Part shown: in pieces, positions 43,630-51,205 of the stretch
Position numbering within the stretch: the stretch's first letter is position 1
Layout: every line of letters starts with the position of its first letter
Origin: Erythrobacter sp. SG61-1L
GTDB taxonomy: Bacteria > Pseudomonadota > Alphaproteobacteria > Sphingomonadales > Sphingomonadaceae
Direction of reading: 5' to 3'
NCBI RefSeq assembly: GCF_001305965.1
Contig: NZ_JXQC01000003.1
Span: forward strand, 1,603,633 to 1,667,632
DNA: 64,000 nt
Position numbers and translations under genes: made by a program
The notes under the pieces: model-generated
Databases searched by the model: none
What the model saw: the letters and a program-made list of their open reading frames with translations, nothing else
Told to the model about the DNA's origin: nothing

Positions 43630-44571
43630 ATGTCCGCACCGTTCAAATTCGACCTAGAGGCCTCGGCGCCGCTCGGCAAGGATACGGCCACTCCAGCGGA
43701 TCTGGCAATCCGTCCGCGTGACCGCCGCTTTTGTCGCAAAGCGCGGCCGGTACGCTGGTGGCTGGGCAACGATCCGGTGGCGACCGCGTGGCACAATTCG
43801 CTCTCCGTGGCATTCCCGGTGGGCGAGAGCTTCTTCATCGAACATGTGAAGGCGCATCGAGAAGGCGTGCCGCCCAAGCTGGAAGCGGAAATCCGGGCGT
43901 TTGTGCGGCAGGAAATCAATCACACCCGCGAACATGTCGCCTTCAACCGTTATGTTACCGATGCGGGCTATGACATTTCGCGCGTCGAGCAGCGCTTGAA
44001 TGAGGCCGTGCAGGTTACACGCGAGCGGCCCGCAATCGCCAATCTCGCCGCCTCTATGGCGCTGGAGCATTTCACAGCGATCATCGCGCGCCACACGCTC
44101 ACCCACCTCTGGCAATATGGCAAGGCCGAGCCGGAAGTCGCTGAATTATGGCGCTGGCATGCGGTCGAGGAAATCGAGCACAAGGGCGTCACCTATGACA
44201 CCTGGCTGCATGCCACGCGCGACTGGACACGCTTCCGCCGCTGGTGGGTAAAGTCCCTGCTGATGATTCTGGCCGGGCGCAATTTCTTGAAAGGCCGGAT
44301 ACAGGACACGCTGGATTTCCTGGCTCAGGACGGGCTGACCGGCTGGAAATGGAAATGGCGGGTCGGCCTCTATCTGGTCGGTCGTCCGGGCGTACTGCGC
44401 AAGATATTCCCTGACTGGGTGGCCTATTTCCTTCCGGGCTTTCACCCGTGGAAGACTGACGACCGCGCTCTGATCCACCTTTACGACAGCGAATATGCCG
44501 ACGCGGTAATGCCGGTCGAAATGGAAGAGACAGTTCCCGCCTTTCGCAAGGCCGCCTCGGCCGCCGCCTGA
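43630..44571 (+). CDS. Predicted metal-dependent hydrolase (COG3687/PF10118)
   Basis: This 313-residue protein has the features of the family: RRFCRKARPVRWWLGNDPVATAWHNSLSVAFPVGESFFIEHV at residues 33-75, then QEINHTREHVAFNRY, ALEHFTAII, and AVEEIEHKGVTYDTW. The repeated E-x2-H motifs look like a ferritin-like di-metal site, so a di-iron enzyme is possible. The reaction is unknown. It is divergent from a TetR regulator that probably controls it, and its stop is followed by a 9-bp stem hairpin. Confidence 0.85.
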   Translation: MSAPFKFDLEASAPLGKDTATPADLAIRPRDRRFCRKARPVRWWLGNDPVATAWHNSLSVAFPVGESFFIEHVKAHREGVPPKLEAEIRAFVRQEINHTREHVAFNRYVTDAGYDISRVEQRLNEAVQVTRERPAIANLAASMALEHFTAIIARHTLTHLWQYGKAEPEVAELWRWHAVEEIEHKGVTYDTWLHATRDWTRFRRWWVKSLLMILAGRNFLKGRIQDTLDFLAQDGLTGWKWKWRVGLYLVGRPGVLRKIFPDWVAYFLPGFHPWKTDDRALIHLYDSEYADAVMPVEMEETVPAFRKAASAAA

Positions 44572-44584
44572 TGCGACGGCGCAG

Positions 44585-44608
44585 CCCCCTCTCACGCTGG
44601 AGAGGGGG
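44585..44608. terminator. Hairpin between convergent genes
   Basis: CCCCCTCTC (44585-44593) and GAGAGGGGG (44600-44608) form a perfect 9-bp stem with an ACGCTG loop. It is squeezed between the stop of the hydrolase (44571) and the stop of the GNAT gene (44609). No T-run follows, but the position suits a bidirectional terminator. Confidence 0.55.
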
Positions 44609-45163
44609 TCAGGCCGCTCGCGGCATCATCGCCGGATCGTCGCCACCTACACAGCCGTCCAGTTCGGTGACGAATTCGACTGCCGAAATGTCGATTCCCC
44701 TCCCCCGGCTGTGGACCGTGCGAATCCGTCCGGTAGGACTGAAGCCTGCCTTGCGCAGGACGCGCCCGGATGCCGGATTGTCGACCGCATGGCAGCTATG
44801 GACACGCCGATGGCCAAGCGACCGTGCGACAGACAGCACCGCCCGCGCCGCTTCGGTGGCGAAGCCCTTGCCCCACCATTCGCGCGCGATCCAATATCCG
44901 ATTTCCGTTCCCTGCGCGTCCTCATGCAGGCCGCAGGCGCCGATGATGGGACTGCCGCCCGCGCCGGGCAGCGTCACCAGAAAGGCGGGGAAACGGGGGT
45001 TGGACGCCCGAGACAGCCAGGTCTCGGCATCTTCCTGCCGATAGGGCCACGGGGCACTGGCAAGGTTGCGGACAATCGCCTCGTCGGCGATCCGGGACGT
45101 CAGTTCGCCTGCATCTTCCAGCCAACCCGGCCTGAGCAGCAATCTTTCGCTACGGTGAAACAT
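44609..45163 (-). CDS. GNAT family N-acetyltransferase (RimJ/RimL-like)
   Basis: This 184-residue protein has the GNAT core: SERLLLRPGWLEDAGEL at the N-terminus, EIGYWIAREWWGKGFATEAARAVLSVA (acetyl-CoA binding, with the WGKGFATEA loop) and VDNPASGRVLRKAGFSPTG, as in RimJ/RimL-type enzymes that acetylate protein N-termini or small amines. The ATG at 45163 has AGGAG at the right distance and is preferred over one 24 bases upstream. It is the next minus-strand gene after rpmA. Confidence 0.87.
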   Translation of the reverse strand: MFHRSERLLLRPGWLEDAGELTSRIADEAIVRNLASAPWPYRQEDAETWLSRASNPRFPAFLVTLPGAGGSPIIGACGLHEDAQGTEIGYWIAREWWGKGFATEAARAVLSVARSLGHRRVHSCHAVDNPASGRVLRKAGFSPTGRIRTVHSRGRGIDISAVEFVTELDGCVGGDDPAMMPRAA

Positions 45164-45303
45164 GGCATTCTCCTCTCGCGCCGCCACGCCCCACTGATTG
45201 CGGAACGTGACAGGACTATTGCCGAAAGCACCGGCTTTTCGGCCAAGCGTTGCGAGGGAGACGTGAAAAGAGGGAGACGGGCTGGGCCCCTCTCCCTCTG
45301 ACG

Positions 45304-45346
45304 GCCGGATTCTGACTCCGGCGGGGCCATCCCGTAGGACGGCCCT
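45304..45346 (-). terminator. Two tandem hairpins after rpmA
   Basis: GCCGGA/TCCGGC (45304-45309 and 45317-45322) and GGGCC...TCC/GGA...GGCCC (45324-45345) form adjacent stems 18-60 bases beyond the rpmA stop. On the minus strand there is no T-run, so termination there would be weak or factor-dependent. On the plus strand CTTT follows. Confidence 0.35.
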
Positions 45347-45363
45347 TTCAATGAACCGTCCGC

Positions 45364-45633
45364 TTATTCGGCGGCTTCAGCCATTACGTCTACCGAGACG
45401 TATTTGCGGCCGAGCTTGCCATCGTGGAATCGCACGCGACCTTCCGCGAGCGCGAACAGGGTGTGGTCCTTGCCCATGCCGACGTTCACGCCCGGATAGA
45501 CGCGGGTGCCGCGCTGGCGAATGATGATGTTGCCGCCGATCACTTCCTGACCGCCGAACTTCTTCACGCCAAGGCGACGACCGGCCGAATCACGACCGTT
45601 ACGGGACGAACCGCCTGCTTTTTTATGTGCCAT
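45364..45633 (-). CDS. rpmA: 50S ribosomal protein L27
   Basis: This 89-residue protein is typical L27: [29 protein letters not shown] at the N-terminus, then [29 protein letters not shown]. Its N-terminal tail reaches the peptidyl-transferase centre. It lies 25 bases downstream of rplU, the usual order. Confidence 0.98.
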   Translation of the reverse strand: MAHKKAGGSSRNGRDSAGRRLGVKKFGGQEVIGGNIIIRQRGTRVYPGVNVGMGKDHTLFALAEGRVRFHDGKLGRKYVSVDVMAEAAE

Positions 45634-45658
45634 CTCGTCTTACTCCGTAACTCGGGAC

Positions 45659-46081
45659 TTATTCCTGATCCGCCTTCTTGGCGGCGGGCTTCTTGGCTGC
45701 AGCCTTCTTCGGCGCGGCCTCAGCGGCGGGAGCGGCTTCTTCAGCCTTGGGCGCAGCAGCCTTCTTGGCGGCCGGAGCCTTGCCTTCGCCAACAGCGAGG
45801 ATGCGCAGCAGCGTCATCTGCTGACGGTGACCGTTGCGGCGACGATAGTTGTGGCGGCGGCGCTTCTTGAACACCAACACCTTTTCGCTCTTCGCCTGGG
45901 CGATGATTTCGGCAGACACCGTCACCTTGCCGGCATCGCTCAGTTCACCGCCGTCACCGGCGAGAAGAACGTCACCCAGCACGATCGTGTCACCGGCTTC
46001 GCCAGCGAGCTTTTCAACCGCGATCTTGTCTCCGGCGGCAACCCGATACTGCTTGCCGCCCGTGCGCACTACTGCGAACAT
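45659..46081 (-). CDS. rplU: 50S ribosomal protein L21 with a long Ala/Lys-rich tail
   Basis: L21 binds 23S rRNA domain V. The core is residues 1-102 ([20 protein letters not shown] to [10 protein letters not shown]). About 38 further residues form a low-complexity tail of Ala, Lys, Pro and Glu ([21 protein letters not shown]). Such tails are common in sphingomonads and other alphaproteobacteria and are probably disordered. The ATG at 46081 is the family start; an in-frame upstream ATG would add an unlikely extension. A TTGACA promoter lies about 110 bases upstream. Confidence 0.97.
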   Translation of the reverse strand: MFAVVRTGGKQYRVAAGDKIAVEKLAGEAGDTIVLGDVLLAGDGGELSDAGKVTVSAEIIAQAKSEKVLVFKKRRRHNYRRRNGHRQQMTLLRILAVGEGKAPAAKKAAAPKAEEAAPAAEAAPKKAAAKKPAAKKADQE

Positions 46082-46197
46082 GGTACTTGCATCCATTCTA
46101 CTGCTGTGCCGCCCCGCTTTGCCCGAACTCCGAAAACGAATCCCGAGCATTGAGCGACGCGCCGCGCGCCCCCGGAAGGGCGCCGGAAAGATGGGTG

Positions 46198-46226
46198 CCG
46201 TTAGTGTAAGCGCCCCTTCCTGTCAA
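46198..46226 (-). promoter_or_regulatory. Probable rplU-rpmA promoter
   Basis: On the minus strand TTGACA (46221-46226) is followed by a 17-base spacer and TAACGG (46198-46203). The predicted leader of about 110 bases contains a GCGCCC-ttcc-GGGGGCGC hairpin near 46165-46182, which could serve feedback control of the ribosomal genes, but this is an inference. Confidence 0.45.
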
Positions 46227-46277
46227 CGCCGCAGAGCCGCATTTCTCAAGACGCTGGAAAGGTATTCCCACCATGCT

Positions 46278-46802
46278 ATGGCTCCACGCATGACTTCGCG
46301 CCGATATGCCCTGCCCTTCTTCGCCGCCGCCTCGCTCGCTCTGGCGGGCTGCGCCAAGGATGATGGCGCCTTCCCGTCTCTCGCAATCCGCGATGCCGAA
46401 CGGGTAAGCGGCGTGTTTCAGCCGGTAGAGGCAGAAACCTTCATTCCGGCTCCGCAAGGCCCGGAAACGCTGGGCCGGATCGACCGATTGCGGGCCGATG
46501 CCGAATCTGCCCACGCCCGATTCCTGACTGCGGCAGGCAAGGCCCGCACTTCAACCTCAGCCGCGCGCAGTGCCGGAATCGGCGATGAACAATGGTCAGT
46601 CGCGCAAGTCGCGCTGGGCGATCTCACCGGGATTCGCAGCGAAACGATGATCTCGCTCGCCGAACTCGATCTGCTTTACGTAAATGCACAGACGGACGGG
46701 CAAGAACTCGCCCAGATCGAATCGGCTCGCGCCGATGTTGAAAAGCTGGTGGGCGAAGAAGATCGGCTGCTGGATTCGCTGAACGCACAGCTGGCGAACT
46801 GA
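46278..46802 (+). CDS. Hypothetical lipoprotein
   Basis: This encodes about 174 residues with a lipoprotein signal (SRRYALPFFAAASLALAGC, then AKDD). The mature part is mostly helical, with predicted coiled-coil stretches toward the C-terminus (ELAQIESARADVEKLVGEEDRLLDSLNAQL). No family is recognised. An alternative start at 46290 is possible. It is divergent from rplU and converges with moaE. Confidence 0.72.
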   Translation: MAPRMTSRRYALPFFAAASLALAGCAKDDGAFPSLAIRDAERVSGVFQPVEAETFIPAPQGPETLGRIDRLRADAESAHARFLTAAGKARTSTSAARSAGIGDEQWSVAQVALGDLTGIRSETMISLAELDLLYVNAQTDGQELAQIESARADVEKLVGEEDRLLDSLNAQLAN

Positions 46803-46808
46803 TCCGCG

Positions 46809-47255
46809 TTACCTCTTCCAGCGCGCCAGATCGGAATGGTCTTCGGCGCGCGGTTCGATCCAGTGCCAGCCATCGGCACGCTTTTCACGTTTCCAGAACC
46901 ACGCATCGCTCTTGAGGTGATCCATGGCGAAGTCCACCGCCTCGATCGCTGCACGGCGATGGCGCGCGGCGGCGACGGCCAGCACGATCGGTTCACCCGG
47001 CCTCAGCACGCCGACACGATGCGCCAGCAGAATGCCGGACAGATCGAATCGGCCAAGCGCCGCATCGGCCAGCCCCTCCATGCCAGGCAGGGTAAGCGGC
47101 TCGTAATGCGAAAGCTCCAGCGCCTCGCAGCCGCCAGTGGGGCGAACCTTGCCGACAAAGGCCGCCACGCCACCCGCCTCAGCATGGACGGCGGAAAATG
47201 CGTCAATCTCCGCCCCCGGATCGAAAGCGGCGGCGAGCAGGCGCACATCGCGCAT
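46809..47255 (-). CDS. moaE: Molybdopterin synthase catalytic subunit MoaE
   Basis: MoaE, with MoaD, converts precursor Z to molybdopterin. The 148-residue protein has GGVAAFVGKVR, LELSHYEP at the expected spacing, IVLAVAAARHRRAAIEAVDFAMDHLKSDAWFWKRE with the catalytic lysine, and the RxDGWHWIEP ending. The start was set at 47255, one base from the moaD stop; a longer frame exists upstream in the moaD region. It is the last gene of moaA-moaD-moaE. Confidence 0.93.
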   Translation of the reverse strand: MRDVRLLAAAFDPGAEIDAFSAVHAEAGGVAAFVGKVRPTGGCEALELSHYEPLTLPGMEGLADAALGRFDLSGILLAHRVGVLRPGEPIVLAVAAARHRRAAIEAVDFAMDHLKSDAWFWKREKRADGWHWIEPRAEDHSDLARWKR

Positions 47256-47256
47256 C

Positions 47257-47520
47257 TCAGCCTCCACTGACGGGGGGCAGGAAGGCCACCTCATCGCCAT
47301 CCCTTGCGGCGAATGCAGCCTTGTCCTTGAGCAATTCCCCGTTGATCGCGATTCGCACCTTTTCCCCGGCAATCGCGTTGGAGAGATCGGGCGAACTCCA
47401 CACTTCCAGCCAGGCGACCAAATCGGTCCAGTCGACCAGTCCGTCGGCTTCCACGAAGTCCCGCTGATGGGCGCCGGCAAGGTCGGCAAGCTTGCCGAGA
47501 AAGACGAACTTCACGCCCAT
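47257..47520 (-). CDS. moaD: Molybdopterin synthase sulfur carrier subunit MoaD
   Basis: This 87-residue ubiquitin-fold protein ends in the required Gly-Gly (PPVSGG), which becomes a thiocarboxylate. Other family features are KFVFLGKLADLAG at the N-terminus, KVRIAINGELL, and DGDEVAFLPPVSGG. It lies 4 bases after moaA. Confidence 0.92.
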   Translation of the reverse strand: MGVKFVFLGKLADLAGAHQRDFVEADGLVDWTDLVAWLEVWSSPDLSNAIAGEKVRIAINGELLKDKAAFAARDGDEVAFLPPVSGG

Positions 47521-47524
47521 GGGA

Positions 47525-48538
47525 TCAACCGCCCGTCAGCGACATGTGGCGCGACAGGGCCGGAGCAGCTCCGCGCTCGATCCTGAAGTCGTGCTTCTCC
47601 GGCTTGATCCGCATCAGCAGGTCGAGCGCTTCGGAAAGGTTGCGCTCCGGTTCGTCGGAACGCAGCGCCGCGCGCAAGTCCACCTGCTCCGTGCCGCCAA
47701 GGCAGGCATAAAGCTGGCCGGTGGCCGTCACGCGGATACGGTTGCAGCCCGCGCAGAAATTATTGGTCAGCGGCGTGATGAAGCCCAGGCGCCCGCCCGT
47801 CTCCGCCACATCGACATAGCGCGAGGGGCCACCGGTGGTCACATCGGTAGGCACCAGCGTCCAGCGCTTCTCCAGTTCGTCGCGCACAACGGGCAGCGGC
47901 AGGTAATGGTCCACCCGCTCCTCTTCCACATCGCCCAGCGGCATGGTCTCGATCAGGGTGATGTCGTGGCCATGGGCATGCGCCCATTCGATAAGGAAGG
48001 GGATTTCCTCCTGGTTGAGGCCCTTCAACGCCACGGTGTTGAGCTTCACCTTCAGCCCGGCCTCGCGCGCGGCGGCAATGCCGCGCAGCACGTCGTTCAG
48101 CTTGTCGCGACGGGAAAGGCGCTGGAACAGCACCCCATCCATCGTGTCGAGCGAGACATTGATGCGCCTCACACCTGCGGCGGCCAGATCGTCCGCGAAA
48201 TGTTCAAGCTGAGTGCCATTGGTGGTGATGGTCAGCTCTTCCAGCCCATCGCCGATCTTGCGGCCGAGCGCGCGGACCAGTTCGATCACATCACGCCGCA
48301 CCAGCGGCTCCCCGCCGGTCAGGCGAATCTTGGTGATACCGCGATCGATGAAGCCCAGCGCAAGCTTGTGCAGTTCCTCAAGGCTCAGCACATCCTTGCG
48401 CGGCAGGAAGGTCATCTTTTCCGGCATGCAATAAGTGCAGCGCAGGTCGCACCGGTCGGTCACCGAAAGGCGCAGATAGGTTATCCGCCGGTTGAAGGCG
48501 TCCACCAGGGGGGCCGAAGATGTGCTCACGAATGTCAT
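47525..48538 (-). CDS. moaA: GTP 3',8-cyclase MoaA
   Basis: MoaA starts molybdenum cofactor synthesis with radical chemistry on GTP. The 337-residue protein has the radical SAM cysteines C30, C34 and C37 (VTDRCDLRCTYC), the GGEP motif (IRLTGGEPLVRR), the C-terminal second cluster cysteines FCAGCNRIRVTATGQLYACLG, and the functional Gly-Gly end (MSLTGG). It is followed by moaD and moaE on the same strand. Confidence 0.96.
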   Translation of the reverse strand: MTFVSTSSAPLVDAFNRRITYLRLSVTDRCDLRCTYCMPEKMTFLPRKDVLSLEELHKLALGFIDRGITKIRLTGGEPLVRRDVIELVRALGRKIGDGLEELTITTNGTQLEHFADDLAAAGVRRINVSLDTMDGVLFQRLSRRDKLNDVLRGIAAAREAGLKVKLNTVALKGLNQEEIPFLIEWAHAHGHDITLIETMPLGDVEEERVDHYLPLPVVRDELEKRWTLVPTDVTTGGPSRYVDVAETGGRLGFITPLTNNFCAGCNRIRVTATGQLYACLGGTEQVDLRAALRSDEPERNLSEALDLLMRIKPEKHDFRIERGAAPALSRHMSLTGG

Positions 48539-48544
48539 ATAGCA

Positions 48545-48895
48545 CTAATTCGGGAAATTACCCGCCCCGTGATTCCCTGCCGCTGGATCGACCGGCAGAA
48601 GCTGCCCGGTGATCCCAGGCGCATGGGCCAGCCATTGCAGCACGGCCTCCACCGGCTCTCCTTCCGGCCCTTCAACGCCATTCACCCGCTTGGGCGCGGC
48701 ATCGCGGGCAAGGTCGGCGATGGCGGCCTTGCGCCAGCCTGTGTGGTTGTAAGGCGCCTCGGGGAAAACCAGCACCAGAGCCTCCGCCCCGCTTGCCAGT
48801 TCCTTGCGGATGGCGGGCAGATAGCGCGCATGAAAGGCCGCCGCGGCATCGAGTGCCGCCTCCGGCAGGCCCTGAATGCGCAGCACCGCCTGCAT
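48545..48895 (-). CDS. Rossmann-fold domain protein resembling the C-terminal half of an SDR
   Basis: This 116-residue protein aligns in order with the second half of short-chain dehydrogenases: an alpha-E-like helix, a beta strand (ALVLVFPEA), a helix ending KAAIADLARD, then KRVNGVEGPEG and a final strand region, PGITGQLLPVDPA. The SDR catalytic tyrosine of YxxxK is replaced (T-G-W-R-K), the catalytic serine is absent, and there is no N-terminal nucleotide-binding half. It is therefore a half-length, probably non-enzymatic SDR relative. It overlaps folB by one base (TGATG) and precedes moaA, a pterin-linked setting. Confidence 0.7.
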   Translation of the reverse strand: MQAVLRIQGLPEAALDAAAAFHARYLPAIRKELASGAEALVLVFPEAPYNHTGWRKAAIADLARDAAPKRVNGVEGPEGEPVEAVLQWLAHAPGITGQLLPVDPAAGNHGAGNFPN

Positions 48896-49272
48896 CAGCC
48901 TGCCCGGCGCTGCCGCGTGAGGGTAATGCCGATCTGCTCATTCGCCTCACTGAGCGCCAGCTTCACAATCTTGACCGCGACTTCCTCAACGCGATCATCG
49001 CGCAGGAACAGCGTGTCGCAGATATGTTCCGCCACAGCTTCGATCAGCTGATAGTGGCGAGAATCGCCCAGCGCCTCGGAAGCGGCGAACTTCAGGTCCA
49101 TATAGTTGAGGCTGGCATCGAGTGGCGTTTCCGGCTCGTAGCGATCCGCCGCCTTGAGCTTCACCCGCAGGCTGAAGCGCAAAGGCTGGGCCTTGCCGGT
49201 CTCTTCCGAATAGATTCCGGTCAGTACGTCATGTTCGAAATCGGCTACTTCGAGGTAGAGGCTGTCAGACAT
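48895..49272 (-). CDS. folB: Dihydroneopterin aldolase FolB
   Basis: FolB cleaves dihydroneopterin in folate synthesis. The 125-residue protein has the T-fold elements LYLEVADFEHDVLTGIYSEE, QPLRFSLRVKLK, the LNYMDLKFAASEAL segment, and RHYQLIEAVAEHICDTLFLR with the catalytic residues. The ATG at 49272 is preceded by AGGGCAACG; an upstream ATG adds 12 unlikely residues. The half-SDR gene overlaps its stop. Confidence 0.88.
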   Translation of the reverse strand: MSDSLYLEVADFEHDVLTGIYSEETGKAQPLRFSLRVKLKAADRYEPETPLDASLNYMDLKFAASEALGDSRHYQLIEAVAEHICDTLFLRDDRVEEVAVKIVKLALSEANEQIGITLTRQRRAG

Positions 49273-49350
49273 CGTTGCCCTGCTTATGATTTTGCGCGCC
49301 CTTTGCACCGGAACGCGCCGATGTCCAGCATTCGGCCGATCGGGCGCTCG

Positions 49351-50148
49351 TCACCCGGAATGGGGCCGACGATAGATCAGCCAGTAGATCAGCGCCACCA
49401 GCACGCCCCCGCCCACGACATTGCCCGCCGTCACGAGCGCGAGATTGGCGGCCAGCCCGGTCATATCGAACGCGCCCGACTGGAGCATCGCCACCGGGAT
49501 AAGGTACATGTTGGCCACGGAATGCTCGAAGCCGAGCACCACGAAGGCCGTGATCGGGAAGATGATAACCAGCACCTTGCCCGCAACATTGTGCGCCGCG
49601 AAGCACATCCATACCGCCAGGCAGACGAGGATGTTGCACAATATGCCGCGCGTGAAAGCCTCCATCGGGCCAAGCGCCAGCTTGGCATCGGCGAGCGACA
49701 GTGCCTTTGCCGCCACCGCCCCATCGCCCAGTGACAATATGCCCGAGAAATGGACCAGCAGCGCCGTTCCCAGCGCGCCGGCCAGATTGCCGCACCATAC
49801 GATCACCCAGTTGCGCAGCAGGGCAGCCGTCGTGATCCTGCCGCTGGCCCGGGCGAGCACGATCAGGCTGTTCCCGGTGAACAGTTCCGCCCCTCCGACA
49901 ATCACCAGCACCAGCCCGAGAGAAAAGGCCACCCCGCCCAGCAGGCGGGTAGGCCCAAAGCCCAGTTCGCTGCCGGTAATCACCACAGTGTAGAACATCG
50001 CGCCGAAGGCGATGAAGGCCCCGGCCAGCACGCCCAGAGTGAAGGTTTCGACAAAACCGAGGCCGACCTTGCGGACGCCCACCTCTTCCACCAGCACGGC
50101 GATCCGCGCGGGCGGGACAACATCGAGCGGATGCGGTTCCGATGCCAT
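49351..50148 (-). CDS. Formate/nitrite transporter family channel
   Basis: This 265-residue inner-membrane protein has six predicted segments with FNT features: the amphipathic entry AGAFIAFGAMFYTVV, the AELFTGNSLIVLARASGRI loop, RNWVIVWCGNLAGALGTALLV, and MCFAAHNVAGKVLVIIFPITAFVVLGFEHSVANMYLIP, which holds the conserved histidines. FNT proteins pass formate, nitrite or hydrosulfide; the substrate cannot be decided. The gene is on the same strand as folB, 78 bases upstream of it. Confidence 0.9.
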   Translation of the reverse strand: MASEPHPLDVVPPARIAVLVEEVGVRKVGLGFVETFTLGVLAGAFIAFGAMFYTVVITGSELGFGPTRLLGGVAFSLGLVLVIVGGAELFTGNSLIVLARASGRITTAALLRNWVIVWCGNLAGALGTALLVHFSGILSLGDGAVAAKALSLADAKLALGPMEAFTRGILCNILVCLAVWMCFAAHNVAGKVLVIIFPITAFVVLGFEHSVANMYLIPVAMLQSGAFDMTGLAANLALVTAGNVVGGGVLVALIYWLIYRRPHSG

Positions 50149-50206
50149 CAGCGCGAATCCCCCTTTGGCTGCGCCCTCGAATGTCTATGCCCTTGCCGGG
50201 CCTCCG

Positions 50207-51097
50207 TCACTCACCGCGAGTCCAGCGCGCGAAGATTGCGGTGGGCAACAGCCGCCCGTCCGGCCCGTCTTCCCGCACGGCCAGGTCGCCATGTTCGATC
50301 CTGCCGGGCAGGCCCGTGAAATGTTCCTGCAACAGCCCGGCCAGCGAAAGGCTGGACATGCGCACGGCATAGGCGGTGAGGAACAGGAAGCGGCTGTCCT
50401 CGTCCAGCAGGCTGCGGCAATCGGCGATCAGCGGAGCAAGATGCTCCTCGATCCGCCAGGTCTCGCCGCCCGGCCCGCGCCCGAATTTCGGCGGGTCGAG
50501 AATGATCCCGTCATAGCGCCTGCCGCGCCGGACTTCGCGCGCGGTGAACTTGGCAGCATCGTCCACCAGCCAGCGCACCGGCCGGTCCTGCATTTCCGAA
50601 AGGAAGGCATTTTCGCGCGCCGCCGCGACCGACTTCTTGCTGGCATCGACATGCGTGACCGGCCCGCACTTGCTCAGCGCCAGCGTGCCCACGCCAGTAT
50701 AGCCGAACAGGTTGAGCGCCTGCGCATCCGGCTTGCCGTCCAACTGCCCGCGCATCCAGTGCCACACCGGCGCCATGTCCGGGAAGAAGCCCAGATGGCG
50801 GAAGGGTGTGCATTGCGCAGTGAAGCGCACCTCTTCCCATTCCAGCGGCCAGCCTTCGCGCGGCACTTCGCGAAAGAAATGCCAGCGCCCGCCGCCATCC
50901 TCGTCCGAACCGGGCACGAATTCGCCATCCGCGTCCCAATCCGCAAGGCGCGGAGTCCACATGGCCTGTGGCTCCGGCCGAATGAAGCGGAACGGACCGT
51001 AGCGCTCCAGCTTGCGGCCATGGCCGCTATCGACCAGCCCGTAATGAGCCCAGCCCTCGCCCGCCAGGATCAGGGGATCAAGTGCGAGATCTGCCAC
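50207..51097 (-). CDS. Class I SAM-dependent methyltransferase, RlmI/RlmK-like
   Basis: This 296-residue protein has a Rossmann methyltransferase core: LNLFGYTGVGTLALSKCGPVTHVDASKKSVAAARENAFLS (SAM-binding loop and acidic residue) and the DPPKFGRG motif, the DPPxF signature of 23S rRNA cytosine methyltransferases of the RlmI type. The start is the GTG at 51097, with GGGAGGA at the right distance. It follows thrC with a REP-like pair between. Confidence 0.85.
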   Translation of the reverse strand: MADLALDPLILAGEGWAHYGLVDSGHGRKLERYGPFRFIRPEPQAMWTPRLADWDADGEFVPGSDEDGGGRWHFFREVPREGWPLEWEEVRFTAQCTPFRHLGFFPDMAPVWHWMRGQLDGKPDAQALNLFGYTGVGTLALSKCGPVTHVDASKKSVAAARENAFLSEMQDRPVRWLVDDAAKFTAREVRRGRRYDGIILDPPKFGRGPGGETWRIEEHLAPLIADCRSLLDEDSRFLFLTAYAVRMSSLSLAGLLQEHFTGLPGRIEHGDLAVREDGPDGRLLPTAIFARWTRGE

Positions 51098-51121
51098 TCT
51101 GTGTCCTCCCGCACCTAAACC

Positions 51122-51201
51122 CGTTCATGCTGAGCTTGTCGAAGCACATGCGCGACGGCAACCGCTGCAGCGTGGCCTTCGACAGGCTCAGGCTGAGCGG
51201 A
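51122..51201. repeat. Inverted pair of REP-like units (diverged)
   Basis: CATGCTGAGCTTGTCGAAGC around 51126-51145 and CCTTCGACAGGCTCAGGCTG at 51177-51196 are imperfect inverted copies of the unit seen at 6.5 and 20.0 kb. They sit in the 108-base gap between thrC and the methyltransferase gene. Confidence 0.65.
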
Positions 51202-51205
51202 TGTT

